A DNA stretch of 64,000 nucleotides, from assembly GCA_947683625.1 (NCBI GenBank), contig CANTUR010000166.1, positions 1,395,001-1,459,000 of the forward strand, given 5' to 3'. Positions 10,358 to 22,031 of this stretch are shown here, piece by piece. Below the pieces are notes generated by a model. The model worked only from the letters and a program-made list of their open reading frames with translations, was not told the origin of the DNA and ran no database searches. The DNA comes from Mallotus nudiflorus (taxonomy: Eukaryota > Streptophyta > Magnoliopsida > Malpighiales > Euphorbiaceae). The position numbers and the translations under genes were made by a program. Positions within the stretch are counted from its first letter, which is position 1; every line of letters starts with the position of its first letter.

Positions 10358-11078
10358 AAAATCACGTAATTTACATGCTAAATGTTATAATAATTATAAG
10401 AGTAATGATTATGCTGGTTATTAGTTAGAAGAGTTATGACTAAAGATGCTTAAAAATGAAAAGTACTATTCATGCTACTGTTTTAAAATACTATTCACAT
10501 GAACAGTTTAATGTCACTATTCATATTAGTATTAATATGTACTGTTCATGTTACTATTCACCATAAAGTAACAAACTTTAGTGTAGATAACATATTTTAT
10601 TTTATTGTTTGTTTGGCTTTGCAAATAAATGATAATATATGCAAGAGTTGTATTTTATTAAATATTTGCTTATTATACAAGCAAGGAATGATCATGGGCT
10701 TAGTTTACATCCTATAGTTTGTAATAATAATTAATTTTGTTATTATTATTTTTATGTAATTAAATATTGATTACATAGATTTAGGATGTAATATTTGCCT
10801 TGGTATGCCAAGGATTGAATGTAAATTACAAGAGTTATAATTTGGACTTAAAGTGTTCAATATGGTGGCCTATTTAACCTTTGGTGGCGTGGATCAAGGA
10901 CCATGGAGATGGTGATAAAGGAGTTCATGACTTGAAGGCTTTTCTTGGGCTAGCCCCATTTGTAACATATTCTAAGAGTTAGAATAGGCTTAAGGACTAT
11001 AATCATTCCTTATTCGTTCATCCATTTTGCATGTTCTATATATATAATATATATGTGATATATATGTTGTAACATGCT
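10358..11078 (+). other. Leader of copia element C, first part
   Basis: AT-rich untranslated leader. Near 10462-10565 it has several ACTATTCAT / ACTGTTCATG short repeats. From 10505 it is duplicated at 11308. It ends with AACATGCT, the target where B inserted; C resumes at 52614 with ATGCTATATGC. A short open frame at 10499-10717 has no supporting motif. Confidence 0.5.
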
Positions 11079-12096
11079 TGTGAGTGACCTCTCATCTCGC
11101 TTTCGAATAGCGGTATATTTTTATGGGACATTGTGCGGGTCTTTCCATTTCTGAGGGACATGGAAACTTTACCGAATAGGGACAAATGATTGGTCTCGGG
11201 GGGATGAGACACTTTTAATTTTATAGAGTCACCACTTGATTTTTAGAAAATGGGAAAAGAAAAGGACAACATCGAGTCACTCAGTGAGTATTGTCCCAGC
11301 AGACCCTAGTTTAATGTCACTGTTCATATATACTATTCATATGTACTGTTCACGTTACTGTTCACCAAAAAGTAGCAAAATTTTGCATAGATAACATATT
11401 TTATTTTATTGTTTGTTTGACTTTGCAAATAAATGATAATATATGCAAGAGTCGTATTTTATTAAATATTTGCTTATTATACATGCAAGGAATGATCATG
11501 GGCATAGTTTACATCCTATAGTTTGTAATAATAATTAATTTTATTATTTTTTTTGTAATTAAATGTTGATTACATAGATTTAGGATGTAATATTTTCCTT
11601 GGTATACCAAGGATTGAATGTAAATTACAAGAGTTATAATTTGGACTTGAAGTGTTCAATATGGTGGCCTATTCAACCTTTGGTGGCATGGATCAAGGCG
11701 CATGGAGATGGTGACAAAGGAGTTCATGACTTGAAGTCTTTTCTTGGGCTAAGCCCATTTGTAACATATTCTAAGAGTTAGAATAGGCTTAAGGCCCATG
11801 ATCATTCCTCATTTGTGCATCCATTTTGCATGTTCTATGTATATATATGATATATATGTTGTAACATGCTTGTGAGTGACCTCTCGTCTCGCTTTCGGAT
11901 AGCGGTATATTTTTATGGGACATTATGTGGGTCTTTCCATTTCTGAGGAACATGGAAACTTTACCGAATAGGGATAAATGATTAGTCTCAAGGGGACAAG
12001 ACGCTTTTGATTTTATAAAGTCACCACTCGATTTTTAGAAAATGGGAAAAGAAAAGGATAACATCGAGTCACTCAGTGAGTATTGTCCCCAGTAGA
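10505..12096. repeat. Direct tandem duplication (about 0.8 kb) across the copia/Tat junction
   Basis: Copy 1 is 10505-11303 and copy 2 is 11308-12096, joined by the filler CCCT. Each copy contains about 570 bp of C's leader, the ATGCT target site and the first 220-odd bp of B's LTR. The event therefore happened after B inserted. Roughly nine bases in ten match by eye. The complete LTR continues only from copy 2. Confidence 0.75.
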
Positions 12097-13731
12097 GATT
12101 TCTGGGTTCGGGCGATCATATATACTTTTTTACTATTTCTCATTATACGATATTCAATGTATAATTACCATAACACCATAGTTTTGGTAATGACATTTTG
12201 TATAGTATTCACACACTACATCAGATAGTGGAAGATAATAAAGTTAAAAATTTAATTATTATATCACTTTCTTGATAAAATACATATAAAAAGGGAAAAA
12301 TTACAGAAAAGTAAATCTAATTTAGATATGATTGATCTGTAAGATTAACATGACCATTTACACAGCTTGCTCAATTTCATGAATAATAGGATGATCATGC
12401 ATGCTTATAGTGATTATTTATGCTATAATGATGTATGACGATAATATAAAGGATGCATGAGGTCATCACTGGACCGAGAGTATGATGACTCTATTATGAG
12501 ATATGAACTTTTCACATTATTGGTATTTACAATGTGATTTCATGATTTCAAAAATAAAGGATTCATAATGATGATATGAAATCAGCATAATAAAGCATAT
12601 ATTATTTATATAGCATGCAAGATTGCCAATCTCATCACTCAAGCATAACAGTATTCCCAAATATTGGTGATAGTAAAATAAAATGCAATGTAGTAAAATA
12701 AACGTGCTAAAATAATTGTGTTGTCCTCATACTCGACTAAGCTTGTGTGGCTTTTAAAGCTTTAGCTTTGAGAGATTATCAAGCTTTCCTCATTGAGAAG
12801 TTCAAAATGACAGCAGAATAATGCTAGCTTGTATATCTTTGAAGCATGCTTTGATAAAGATGAGGCTTGGTTTGGTGGAAAAGGGATCTAACAACTTAAG
12901 AGAAAGGTTGTAGAAAAGCAAAAACTATATGGAAAGGGGTTTTTAATGCCTTTGATTGGACCAATTTTTGATTGTGTGTGTGTTTCCACTTACTCTCTCC
13001 TCCAAAATATGGTGTAAAGGAGTCTATTTATAAGGAAAATTAGGTAGAATAGGGTGGTGGGGGCGTTGTCATGTGCATATCAAGAATTTTGTGTGTGGCC
13101 ATGCCAAGTGCGTGTAGTCGCACACAGTGTGTGCATGGCCACATGTGCACAAGTGCACTCTATGTGTATTTTGATGCTTTGCGTACACTTCTCAGGTTTT
13201 ATGCACACTATTCCGAGGTTGATTTATAGGGTTTTTGGGCCTTCTGGGTGCATTTCTAGAGTCCATTTTGCCAAATTCAGTCTTGATTTTAGTACATGAT
13301 ACCTAGGGGCATTTACGCGTACTTCTGAGCGATACGCACTGATCCTTAGGTTGTGTTAGACCATTCCAGGACCACTTTCAATGGTTTTGGAGCCTTTCAG
13401 ACGTGTTTCTAAAGTTCATTGTGTCAAAATCGATTTTCATTTTTTCATAACACTAGGTCTTGGTCTAATAAAATTTGCACTGGCCTAACGAGCTGAGTAT
13501 TATGAGAAGAGTTTTCTTGAAATAAACCTCTCATTGTTATGATAATTCGTATTTCATAAGGTTGGGGCACAACTTAATGGCTCGGTGATTGATTTTGCAT
13601 ATTAGTGGGGTCAGTTAGGTTTTTTAAGGTTGCACACTTTAGAGGTGTTATGAATGAGCTGACTCTAGTCATCTTGGGGATTCATTTCATCATTGGACCT
13701 TTTTGGGGACAGTTAATTTTCAGGTATGATA
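11871..13731 (-). repeat. 3' LTR of element B
   Basis: The plus strand starts TGTGAGTGACC and ends AGGTATGATA (TGACA in the partner LTR). Length is 1861 bp. It has the same order of landmarks as the split right LTR: GAGTGACCTC box, TTTTTAGAAAAT(C/G)GG, TTGCTCAATTTCATGA, a palindrome-rich segment and the TATA box. Divergence from the right LTR is clearly greater than that between H's LTRs. Confidence 0.8.
13025..13032 (-). promoter_or_regulatory. TATA box in 3' LTR of element B
   Basis: The minus strand reads TATAAATA within CTTATAAATAGAC. The same box is at 51868-51875 in the 5' LTR and is deleted in G's LTR. Palindrome-like GTGCATGGCCAC motifs lie just upstream in element sense (13060-13165). 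Confidence 0.5.
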
Positions 13732-13746
13732 GTTGCCCCCTGCTTC
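13732..13746 (-). other. Polypurine tract of element B
   Basis: The minus strand reads GAAGCAGGGGGCAAC directly before the LTR start TATCATACC (TGTCATACC in the partner). Position and purine richness fit a plus-strand primer. Confidence 0.5.
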
Positions 13747-13987
13747 ACGTGTGCTACATAGCCACATAGCACTAGTGTCAATACATGTGAATCAAATGCA
13801 AAGATGCAAAAAAATTTTTAGTAGGGAGAGAGGTACTTACTTGTGGGTTGTCTTTAGTCATCTTGTAAGATTTGAATGTTGTTGTTGTGTTTTGTTTATT
13901 GCTATTGTTCTATGACTTTGTTGTCACGCAAGGTGTTATTTAGTACATATGCAAGCTTATGATTCATGCAAAGTGCATTAGGATTTA
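13747..13987. other. Spacer between B's polypurine tract and tandem arrays
   Basis: About 240 bp with no repeat of its own and no supported frame. An open frame at 13733-13915 starts in the polypurine tract and has no recognisable motif. Confidence 0.3.
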
Positions 13988-14400
13988 TACGACTATAACC
14001 TTCTTAGGTGTCATGCAAATAAGGATGCTACTAAGCAAAAAGAGATGCGACTATGACTTTTTAGGTGTCATGCAAATGAACATGCGACTATAACCTTTTT
14101 AGGTGTGATGCGAAATGAAGATGCTACTAATCCAAAAGAGATGCGACTATAACCTTTTTAGGTGTCACACAAAATGAAGATGTTACTAAGTAAAAAGAGA
14201 TACGACTATAACCTTTTTAGGTGTCACATAAATGAACATGCAACTATAACCTTTTTAGGTGTCATGCAAATGAACATGCGATTATAACCTTATGCGAATG
14301 AACATGCAATTATAACCTTCCTAGGTGTCACACGAATGGACATGTGATTACAACCTTCTTAGGTGTCACGTGAATGAAGATGCTACTAAGCAAATGAGAA
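13988..14400. repeat. Tandem array T1 in 3' region of element B
   Basis: About ten imperfect units of roughly 36-60 bp built on ATGCGACTATAACCTTTTTAG + GTGTCATGCAAATGAA. Some units carry an extra GATGCTACTAAGCAAAAAGA block. It lies between the antisense PMD gene and the polypurine tract, a region known to be hypervariable and repeat-prone in Tat/Ogre elements. Confidence 0.75.
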
Positions 14401-15495
14401 TGCTCCTAAGTAGTGCGGATGGTCTTAAGCAATGTGAGGATGCTTTTAATTAGTGAAAGTGCTTTTAAGCAATAATAAGATGCTTCTAAGAAGTGAAAGT
14501 GCTTTTAAGCAATGAGAAGATGCTTTTAAGCAATGAAAGTGCTTGTAAGCAATGTGAATGCTCCTAGGCAATGAGTGAGTGCTTCTAAGCAATAAGTGAG
14601 TGCTTCTAAGCAATGAAAGTCCTTTTAAGCAATGTGTGAGTGCTTCTAAGCAATATTAAGATGCTTCTAAGCAATGTGAAGATGCTTTTAAGCAATATGA
14701 ATGCTCCTAAGCAATGAGTGCGTGCTTTTAAACAATGAGAAGATGCTTCTAAGTAGTGAAAGTGCTTCTAAGTAGTGCTTTTAAGCAGTAAAAGTACTTT
14801 TAAGCAATGAGAAGATGCTTCTAAGCAGTGAAAGTGCTTATAAGCAATGTGAATGCTCCTAAGCAATGAGTGAGTGCTTCTAAGTAATGAAACTACTTTT
14901 AAGCAATGTGAATATGCTTCTAAGCAGTGAAATTACTATTAAGCAATGAGAAAATGCTTCTAAATAGTGAAAATGCTTCTAAGCAATGTGAATGCTCCTA
15001 AGAAATGAGTGAGTGCTTCTAAGTAATGAGTGAGTGCTTCTAAGTAATATCAGTGCTTTCAAGCAATGTGTGAGTGCTTCTAAGCAATGAAAGTGCTTCT
15101 AAGTAATATGAGTGCTTTTAAGCAATGTGTGAGTGCTTTTAAGCAATATGAAGATGCTTCTAAACAATGTAAAGATGCTTCTAAGCAATGTGAAGATGAT
15201 TTTAAGCAATGTGAATGCTCCTAAGCAATAAGTGAATTCTTTTAAGCAATGAGAAGATGTGTCTAAGCAGTGAAAGTGCTTTTAAGCAATGTGAAGATGC
15301 TTCTAAGTAGTAAAAGAGCTTTTAAGCAATAAAAAGATACTTATAAGCAATAAAAGTGCTTTTAAGCAATGTGAATGGTCCTAAGCAATGAGTGAGTGCT
15401 TTTAAGTAATGAAAGTGCTTCTAAGTAATGTGAAGATGCTTCAAAGCAATGTGAATGCTCCTAAGTAATGAGTGACTACTTCTAAGCAATATGAA
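14385..15495. repeat. Tandem array T2 (about 20-bp units) in 3' region of element B
   Basis: Around 50 units of GTGCTTCTAAGCAATGAGTGA and variants (GATGCTTTTAAGCAATGTGAA), often in two- or three-unit higher-order patterns, span 1.1 kb. The core GATGCT(T/A)CTAAGCAA is also the extra block of T1 units, and the two arrays merge at 14380-14420. No spacer-like sequence lies between units. Confidence 0.8.
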
Positions 15496-15960
15496 TGAGC
15501 TAGTAGTGATGATGCAGTGTTGATGCAGTAATGATGCCATTATTTATCATGTTAAGGATGTTATTTTGATGATTTGGACTAAAATATCCTTATAGTGAAT
15601 TTTCCTTGCTCTTATTCTTTCATAGGATGTTGAGTTTTCTAAAAAAGGTGGTGTGCATGCAATGTCTTTAGACAGATGGAGTCCATATTAGTGTACTTTT
15701 ATATGAGTTTGGTGCATATCTTATGCTTAAATGAAAGTTTAGGACCATAGAAATGAGTGTGCAAAGTCTTGAAGTGTGCATAAAATCATAGAAGAGCGCG
15801 TGGAAGGGGGAAGTGCTCATGACTATGCATGGAAAGAGCATAGTCACGCGCTTCCTCCCCTCTAGGCCTATTTAGATGGCTATTTTAGAGGTCTTGGGAG
15901 GCTTTGTCTAGACTTCTTTAAGTGTTTTCTGACTTTTCTTGACCCTTTTTATGTTTTCAG
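15496..15960 (+). promoter_or_regulatory. Upstream region of antisense PMD gene with hairpin
   Basis: An inverted repeat, arms 15809-15828 and 15838-15855, pairs GGAAGTGCTCATGACTATGC with GCATAGTCACGCGCTTCC around a 9-nt loop, with one bulge. About 15 bp later on the plus strand comes CCTATTTAGATGG, a weak TATA-like element. The TAGTCACGCGCTTC arm resembles ATGGTCACGCGCTTC in B's own LTR (about 51979-51993). A promoter role is inference. Confidence 0.35.
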
Positions 15961-17504
15961 TGCTATTTGCTTTGTTTTTGCTTCTATACTTCCACTTTCT
16001 TCTGCTTCTATTCCTGAAGGTCTGGAGGATATTTTTGTTGATGTTAATGTTGAGGATGACTTTACAGAGGCCACTGGAGCTGGGACATCTACTACAGGGA
16101 CTAGCACATTTAGTGTTCAGAGTTCTTAGCCATCCAGACTTTCTCGGGGAGATTTGATCCCTATTGTTTATAGCTTAGAGAGTCATGTTTGGGTGCATAA
16201 TCTTCACGAGGTAGGTCCTTCTTTGTCTTTATTCTCTGAAGCTTGTTCATTGGTTGCTTTGTTGTTTATTTCACTATATGAGGTTCTTGTAGCTCTGAAG
16301 CTCTTGCTGTAATTGTCTATTAAGTCCTAGCTTTATTATGAATACTGATGGCTAATAGCTCTTGCTTTATTTTCTTTTTATGATTGTCTACTAGTGCTTG
16401 CCACAATGCAACACTTTTTGACTTTTGTTATTGATCCTATTTTTTTAATGACATAGAGAGAGATGTGTTAGTATTTAGTGGCTATGCAAATGTTTGATAG
16501 TGTACCTGTTGTTTGTAGCCTCATAGGTACATTACTGTGCTGCCTGGTAGTTTCAACAGAGTCAGCATATATTATTAGGGTGTCTCGATGTGTGTGAGGT
16601 AGATGATTACCGGGAAAAGCTTTGATGGAGTCATTACTGTATTATCTTATGACTTGTATTCATCGAGTTAGATTTCCATGTATGCATTGATAGATTGGTG
16701 GATGGAAACGACACATACTTTCCATTTACCTGTTAGGGAGATGACTATTACCCCTTTGGATTTTATTACTATCACAAGCTTGAGCTTTTATGGAGAGCCT
16801 ATTCCTTTTAGTGAGGAGGAGTGTTCTACTAACATGGCAAGGAGGCATCTTATGATGGATTTTCTTGGGGTGGTCACACTTATGAAGTCTTGCTACCTGT
16901 ATCTCACTCATTACATGGAGTTTGTTTCTTTCGTACGAACTCTGTACGATGATGGTGTAGACGATGGGGTTTAGAGCTCGTCCAAGATTTTAACAACCGC
17001 ATCACTATTTAAGCTCAGGGGTCTGGAGAACACACTAACCAATGTCACAAAGACATGACATGGAGATGAGGAGTCGCCACCTAGGGTAATAACTGGGACA
17101 AATTGAAAAGGTGGTACTCGATTCCCTAAAAGAAAGCCAGCACCATATCTTATCCTCTATTTACATGCAATTTCATATAAACCCAAAACAATAAACTCCA
17201 AGGCAAACTAGTTATGAAATATATAGTTTTATTATTATTCCCACTATTGGGGCTATTACATTAGTTCCTAAAACAATTAATAAAAATAAAACATAAAGAA
17301 TAAAATAAAAGTAAAGATAATAAAAATAAAAAAAAATAAAACCCTAGAAACTAAGTCTCTATGAGGCTTTATCCATAGTCTTCTATGGACTTCTAATGAA
17401 ATTCATCTCCCTCACATGATCACCATGCGTTTTCCTCCATAATCACCATAAAACCTAAAATAAAATAATAATTAATGAATAAATTATGATAAAATAATAA
17501 GAAT

Positions 17505-17538
<34 letters not shown>

Positions 17539-17783
17539 AGAAGAATAGAAGAATATGATATGCTTATGGATGATTTAGGGTGCTATTCAGATTTGTGGTT
17601 CACCATTCTTGTTAAGTCTTCGAATATTTTCTTCAAAAATTCTTCACGAGTCTTGAATTAATTGATGAATCAAAAGAATTTTTTGATTAAGAAAAATAAA
17701 ATCACCATTTTCTTTCTCTCCTCTCCTTCTTTTCTATGCCCCTCTCTTTCTTTTTTTCCCTTTTCTTTTTCTCCCCCCTAGCT

Positions 17784-17795
17784 CCCCTTTTATAG
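17784..17795 (-). promoter_or_regulatory. TATA box of solo LTR A
   Basis: The minus strand reads CTATAAAAGGGG, followed in element sense by a pyrimidine-rich stretch on the plus strand (17700-17780), a layout typical of a U3/R border. Confidence 0.5.
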
Positions 17796-17974
17796 TGGAA
17801 CTAGGAAGCCTAACCCTAATCTTAATGTGATTCTCATTCCTAAAGTGTATTTAGGAATTTTGAACCAAATAGGATTAAATTAATTAGGAAGTTTAAACCA
17901 ATTTAGGATTGAATTAATTAGGAAATTTAAATCACCTAAAACACTAAATTGGAATAATTAGAAATAGGAAAACG

Positions 17975-18115
17975 GAAGAGTTCAATTCTGACCAGGATTG
18001 TGCAATTCCGATCGGAATTGTATAATCCCGATCAAAATTACATAATTCCAATCGAAATTATGTAATTCCAGTCAGAATTACATAATTCCAATCATAATTA
18101 TGGAATTTCAATGCA
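17975..18115. repeat. Array of GATCGGAATT-type palindromes in solo LTR A
   Basis: About seven near-21-bp units alternate ATAATTCCGATCGGAATTAT-like sequences, each close to self-complementary (for example AATTCCGATCGGAATT). It lies about 190 bp upstream of the TATA box in element sense. Confidence 0.65.
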
Positions 18116-20000
18116 CACTTTTTTTAACATTTAATTACAAAAAGGCCCCTAGAAAAATTTAAATTTTGCAATTAGGTCCTAACAAGAACTTTGCGATTTA
18201 GTCCTTGAAAACATTAAATTCTTCCTTTAAAAGCCCTTAGAATTTTTTAAAGATTAAGCATCGAAGACATTTTCATCATTGGAGTCCTTTGCTACATCCA
18301 TAACATGTCATCCCGAAATTAGGTGTCTACAGATGGTCTTGTCTCAGTAAAGCAATTGGCTCATTGCTTTTTGTTTTATTTGATGAGTGTTATTATCTTT
18401 CCAAACTCTTCGGGTACGAGTGATCTGCGATTGCTGTATGTCTTGAGAGATTTGGATGGCTTGCCTAGCTATTAATGGGGCAATACTGCCTTTACTCATA
18501 TGTACTGAAGCCTTGACGCAACATGCCGAGGTGGCTTAAGGATATGTGGATACTTGTTCATGCATAACATGAGTAGGAGTTCTGTTGTATGTTCTTTTGC
18601 TTTTAGTTTATTTATTTTGACCCTTTGATTTTGACAGATCTGGGCATATGAGTTTGGGATTCTCCCTCATCCATCCATTAAGCATTTCCTAGAGGATGGC
18701 TTTCCTTATTATTCTCACTTGATTAGGAAGACTACTAATTTGATTGAGGCTTGCACGGTAGCTCTAGACCATATGGGGAAGCTATCCCCTAATCAGGTAT
18801 GTTTGATTCCTACTATGTTGGTTGTTTCTTTATTAGGGATCTTTTATTCATTCTTGCCCTTTGAGTAGATTTTTCTTCACTGATGGGTGGTGAGGTCTCA
18901 TTAGATGGTAGAGATGGTGACTACATGGCAGCTGACAGAGAGACCAGTGTTGCTCTTTAGCCTCATTGGTAGAGTGTGGTATTTGGGCGAGTGAGTCCAT
19001 CATTGGTAGGATGGCCCATTTATGAGCAGATTTCTCGTCCCTCCTCCTAGTGACATATTATGGGGTCATGAGCTTTGTGGTGATGACCTTACTATTGCTA
19101 TGATGGGATTCCCATCTGAGAGCCTCTTGGAGAGTGCAGGCTTAGCTAATGTTGATGTATTGATCCCTCAACTGATTGATGTTGTAGTTAGTGGGACCTT
19201 TCCTCCACCTCCACATTCTCAAGCAGATGCATCTCATCCTTTGGGTTTGAGGATCAAGCCATCACGCAGGTCATCGAGAGTTGCTTCTTCTGATATGATA
19301 AGCCTTTATTCCTATTTTGGTGCAAGCATATAGCAAACTTTATTAGTAATAAATTGTAATCAACATGAGTTATGAGAACTTACCTGTAGCGATGTCGAAG
19401 AAGAACTATATATTATTTTGAGGAGGATGAGGGTACGTTATCTATTGAGGCAATTGCATATGCCAGTGGTGTGGCTTCTAATAGTACTACTCTTGGGGAC
19501 TTAACTATTCAACCATCTTTGTCTTTACTTGGGATGGATATCCTTAGTAGAGTAGTGAGTTTTTATTTACCTAGACCTGGGTTTCCTCAGTCGGGTGTTG
19601 CTCTTGTTAATGCTACCTATGTTCGTGTTCTCCATTTATTCTTATTTGTGTTTCATTTATTTAGTGAGTGGTGGTTGACTTATTTGCTTGCTTTTGTAGA
19701 TTCCTATCTCCTCTGGTTAGTACTGGTGTACTATTATAGGGAGTGCACAACAGTGCTTTTTAGAGTTTGCTACCACTAAGAGGGTATGCCTTATTTATCA
19801 TACATGCTTATTTTATGCACATGTTTTATGTATAAGTGTATGATATGTAATATGTAATGCAGGTTTAGCATCGTCTCACTAGTCTTGAATGGGTATGGGA
19901 GCATGCAACTTATCATGACCGCATCAGTGAGCTAGAGTCATGGCTATCATCCTTTGAGATGAACGATGATAAGTCAGGTTCATATGAGGGGGATACTTGA

Positions 20001-20763
20001 GTAGGATTAATGCTTGCTTCTAATGGCAGCTACAGCCGATGTAGTTGTTTTAAGAGCTAGGTGTAGGACTTTTGGCCTATGGTTCACTTTGTTGTATCAT
20101 TTTCTCAAGGTTATGGACTCTGGGTGTTGTATCTGGCATTCATCCCACATATTGTATGATGCTTGTACAATGATGACTGCATATGCTTCTTAATGTGAAT
20201 CATTGATGTTGAATTTGCCATTACTATTGTTTTCCTCTTTTCCTTTTTTTGCCTAAGCCATATCCTTTTGAGCTTTTCTCAGTTAGTTGGGTTTTCTTTT
20301 TCTTCCCTTTTTTGCCTAAGGTGTCTCCCTTTGGAGTTTTTCATGCCTAGCTGGCCTTTTTTTTTTTTTGGTGTCCACGATAGTGGTTGATCTTGAAGAG
20401 AGCTTAAAGAAGATGGTAAGAACTGTGGTCATATAATGAAAGAAAATGCAAAGCATGCTTGATGCAATTCATGATGATAAAATGTGTTACACTTTTTAAG
20501 GAAATTTTGCATAAATTTGCAATCATTCTCATTTGACTGTAATCATTTAAGAAAAGCACAAGTGCATTTGTACAAATTTTGAACTTGAGGTTACCCATGT
20601 CCTTAACTAGCCTTCTCAAGTTTTCTTATTAAGTATTTTCTCTCTTTCCCTGATTTTTGCTTGAGCTACCATTTTTAGGTTTTCAACTCAACGGGAAGTC
20701 CCTAACTTTTGCCTGAGCTACTGTTCTTAGGTTTTCAACTTAATGGGATGATTTTTTTATACC
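20001..20763 (-). other. Region between integrase and antisense gene of B, with GCCTAGGCAAAA-type repeats
   Basis: Repeated blocks such as TTTTTTGCCTAAG...TTTTCTCAGTTAG (20245-20355) and TTTTTGC(C/T)TGAGCTAC...TTAGGTTTTCAACT (20650-20740) follow the integrase stop on the minus strand. Equivalent blocks follow D's integrase at 38490-38650 and are characteristic of Tat/Ogre elements. A T13 run lies at 20357-20369. No supported coding. Confidence 0.5.
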
Positions 20764-21830
20764 TTAGATGTAATACTTCTTCAAGCGATCTATATTTATA
20801 GGTTCAAAGAATTTATTGCCTTTAAAATCCATCAGCTTGATTGCTCTTTTTGATAGGACATGCTTGACCAGGTATGGGCCTTCCCAATTCGATTTGAATT
20901 TCCCTCTAGGGTCTAGAATGTTTTGTCCTACTTACTTTAGCACCCAGTCTCCTGCTTTCATACTCTTATATTTTACTCTTCTACTAGTCAAGCCTAATAT
21001 AATTGTGTGTGGTATAAAGCCTTAAGCCTTTGGTTTTTAAGAGAGTAAGATTATTGGGCCTCTGTTGAACCCATTGTACTTCTAGCAATTCATATTCGAT
21101 TGCTACCTAAAGAGACTTGATCTCTATTTTGACTAGAAGAATTGCTTCTGATATGTACACTAATGAAAAAGGAGTTGCTCCTGTTTGAAATTCTGATTGT
21201 TGTTTGGTACCCCTATAAGGCATATGACAATCTATCTACCCAATCTCAGTAAGTTTGAGTCATCTTTAATAAGATCTTTTTTATGTTCTTGTTTACAGCT
21301 TTGATGGCCCCATTTGTTTATGGTTGTTAAGGAGGAGATTTGTGATGTTCCAACTTATAACTCCTTAGTAGCTCTCTAAAATTTGTGATGTTCCACCTTA
21401 TCACTCCTTAGTAGCTCTCTAACTTCCCCTTAAACTTAGATGCCATTGTTAGAGATGATGAGATAAGGGATTCTGTATCAACAAAATAGGTTTTTTTTAA
21501 TGAACTTAGACACTTGCTTGGCTCCTATCTTTGTGAATGATTTTTCTTTGACCCATTTTGTAAAGTAGTCCACTGCCACTAGGATGAATCTGTGTTTGTT
21601 CAAGGATGTTGGGTGGATTTCTCCAATTATGTCTAGTCCCTATGCTGAGAAGGGTCATGGAGAGGAGATTTAGTGTAGTTCTGTTAGGGGTGACTAACAT
21701 TCCCGTAGATCTAACACTTATGACATTTCATTACAAATTTGATATAATCTTCTATCATCGTCATCCATAAGAACCCTTATCTGATTCGCTTCTTAGCCAG
21801 GATTGCTCCATTCATATGTGGACCACAAAC
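20764..21830 (-). pseudogene. Integrase remnant of Tat element B
   Basis: On the minus strand: EVHEGVCGPHMNGAILAKK and CHKC, the His/Cys zinc-binding part; then LVAVDYFTKWV of the catalytic core; and near the end GNKFFEPINIDRLKKYYI followed by a stop at 20764-20766, the conserved Tat integrase C-terminus. Frames shift repeatedly and stops are frequent. Integrase would insert the element's DNA into the host chromosome; this copy cannot be functional. Confidence 0.65.
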
Positions 21831-22031
21831 ACCCTCGTGTACTTCTTCTACTACTCTTACAGCCTCAGTTTCATTTAGACATCAAAGTTTTAAACCATCT
21901 AAGGTTCTCCTATATAACACACCCTAGTATGATGTGAAATTTGATGTTAGTCATTGAATGACTACATTGTGTCTTTCATCTGCTTGATTAGGATAGGCTC
22001 GTTCCTTTAAATATCTCTAAATATCATAGAA

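Larger units (their letters stand above)
16956..18331 (-). mobile_element. Solo LTR A of a Tat element (family of D)
   Basis: The plus strand runs TGTAGACGATGGGG...AATTAGGTGTCTACA, 1376 bp, with GATGG on both sides (16951-16955 and 18332-18336). The first 200 bp and the CCACTATTGGGGCTATTACA block (17241-17260) match D's 5' LTR (49574-51786). No internal sequence remains, so the element was reduced to one LTR by recombination. It splits the PMD core of B's antisense gene. Confidence 0.85.
15961..20000 (+). pseudogene. Antisense plant mobile domain (PMD) gene of element B, intron-bearing, disrupted
   Basis: Plus-strand blocks read as exons of one gene, opposite to B's pol. Exon-like 15961-16210 (acceptor TTTTCAG, ends RGDLIPIVYSLESHVWVHNL with donor GAG|GTAGGT). 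16660-16955 carries WWMETTHTFHLPVREMTITP and FYGEPIPF, the PMD core. 18337-18590 carries LFYLMSVIIFPNSSG and LRDLDGLPSY, then WGNTAFTHMY. 18640-18797 (TTGACAG|ATCTGGGCATATGAG, donor CAG|GTATGT) reads IWAYEFGILPHPSIKHFLED. 18871-19333 has RPVLLFSLIGRVWYLGE and PPPSDILWG. A short block ends at 19783. The last, 19863-20000, reads RLTSLEWVWEHATYHDRI and ends in a stop. PMD proteins include the MAIN/MAIL1 family and accessory ORFs of transposons. Several stops and the 1.4 kb solo LTR A at 16956 make it non-functional. Exon borders are estimates. Confidence 0.6.

Noticed and set aside
11079..11303. Separate truncated LTR insertion of the B family
   Set aside because: It is part of the 0.8 kb tandem duplication that also copies the flanking copia leader and TSD.
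14385..15495. Regular short repeats resembling a CRISPR array
   Set aside because: Units are head-to-tail without unique spacers, and the setting is a plant retrotransposon.
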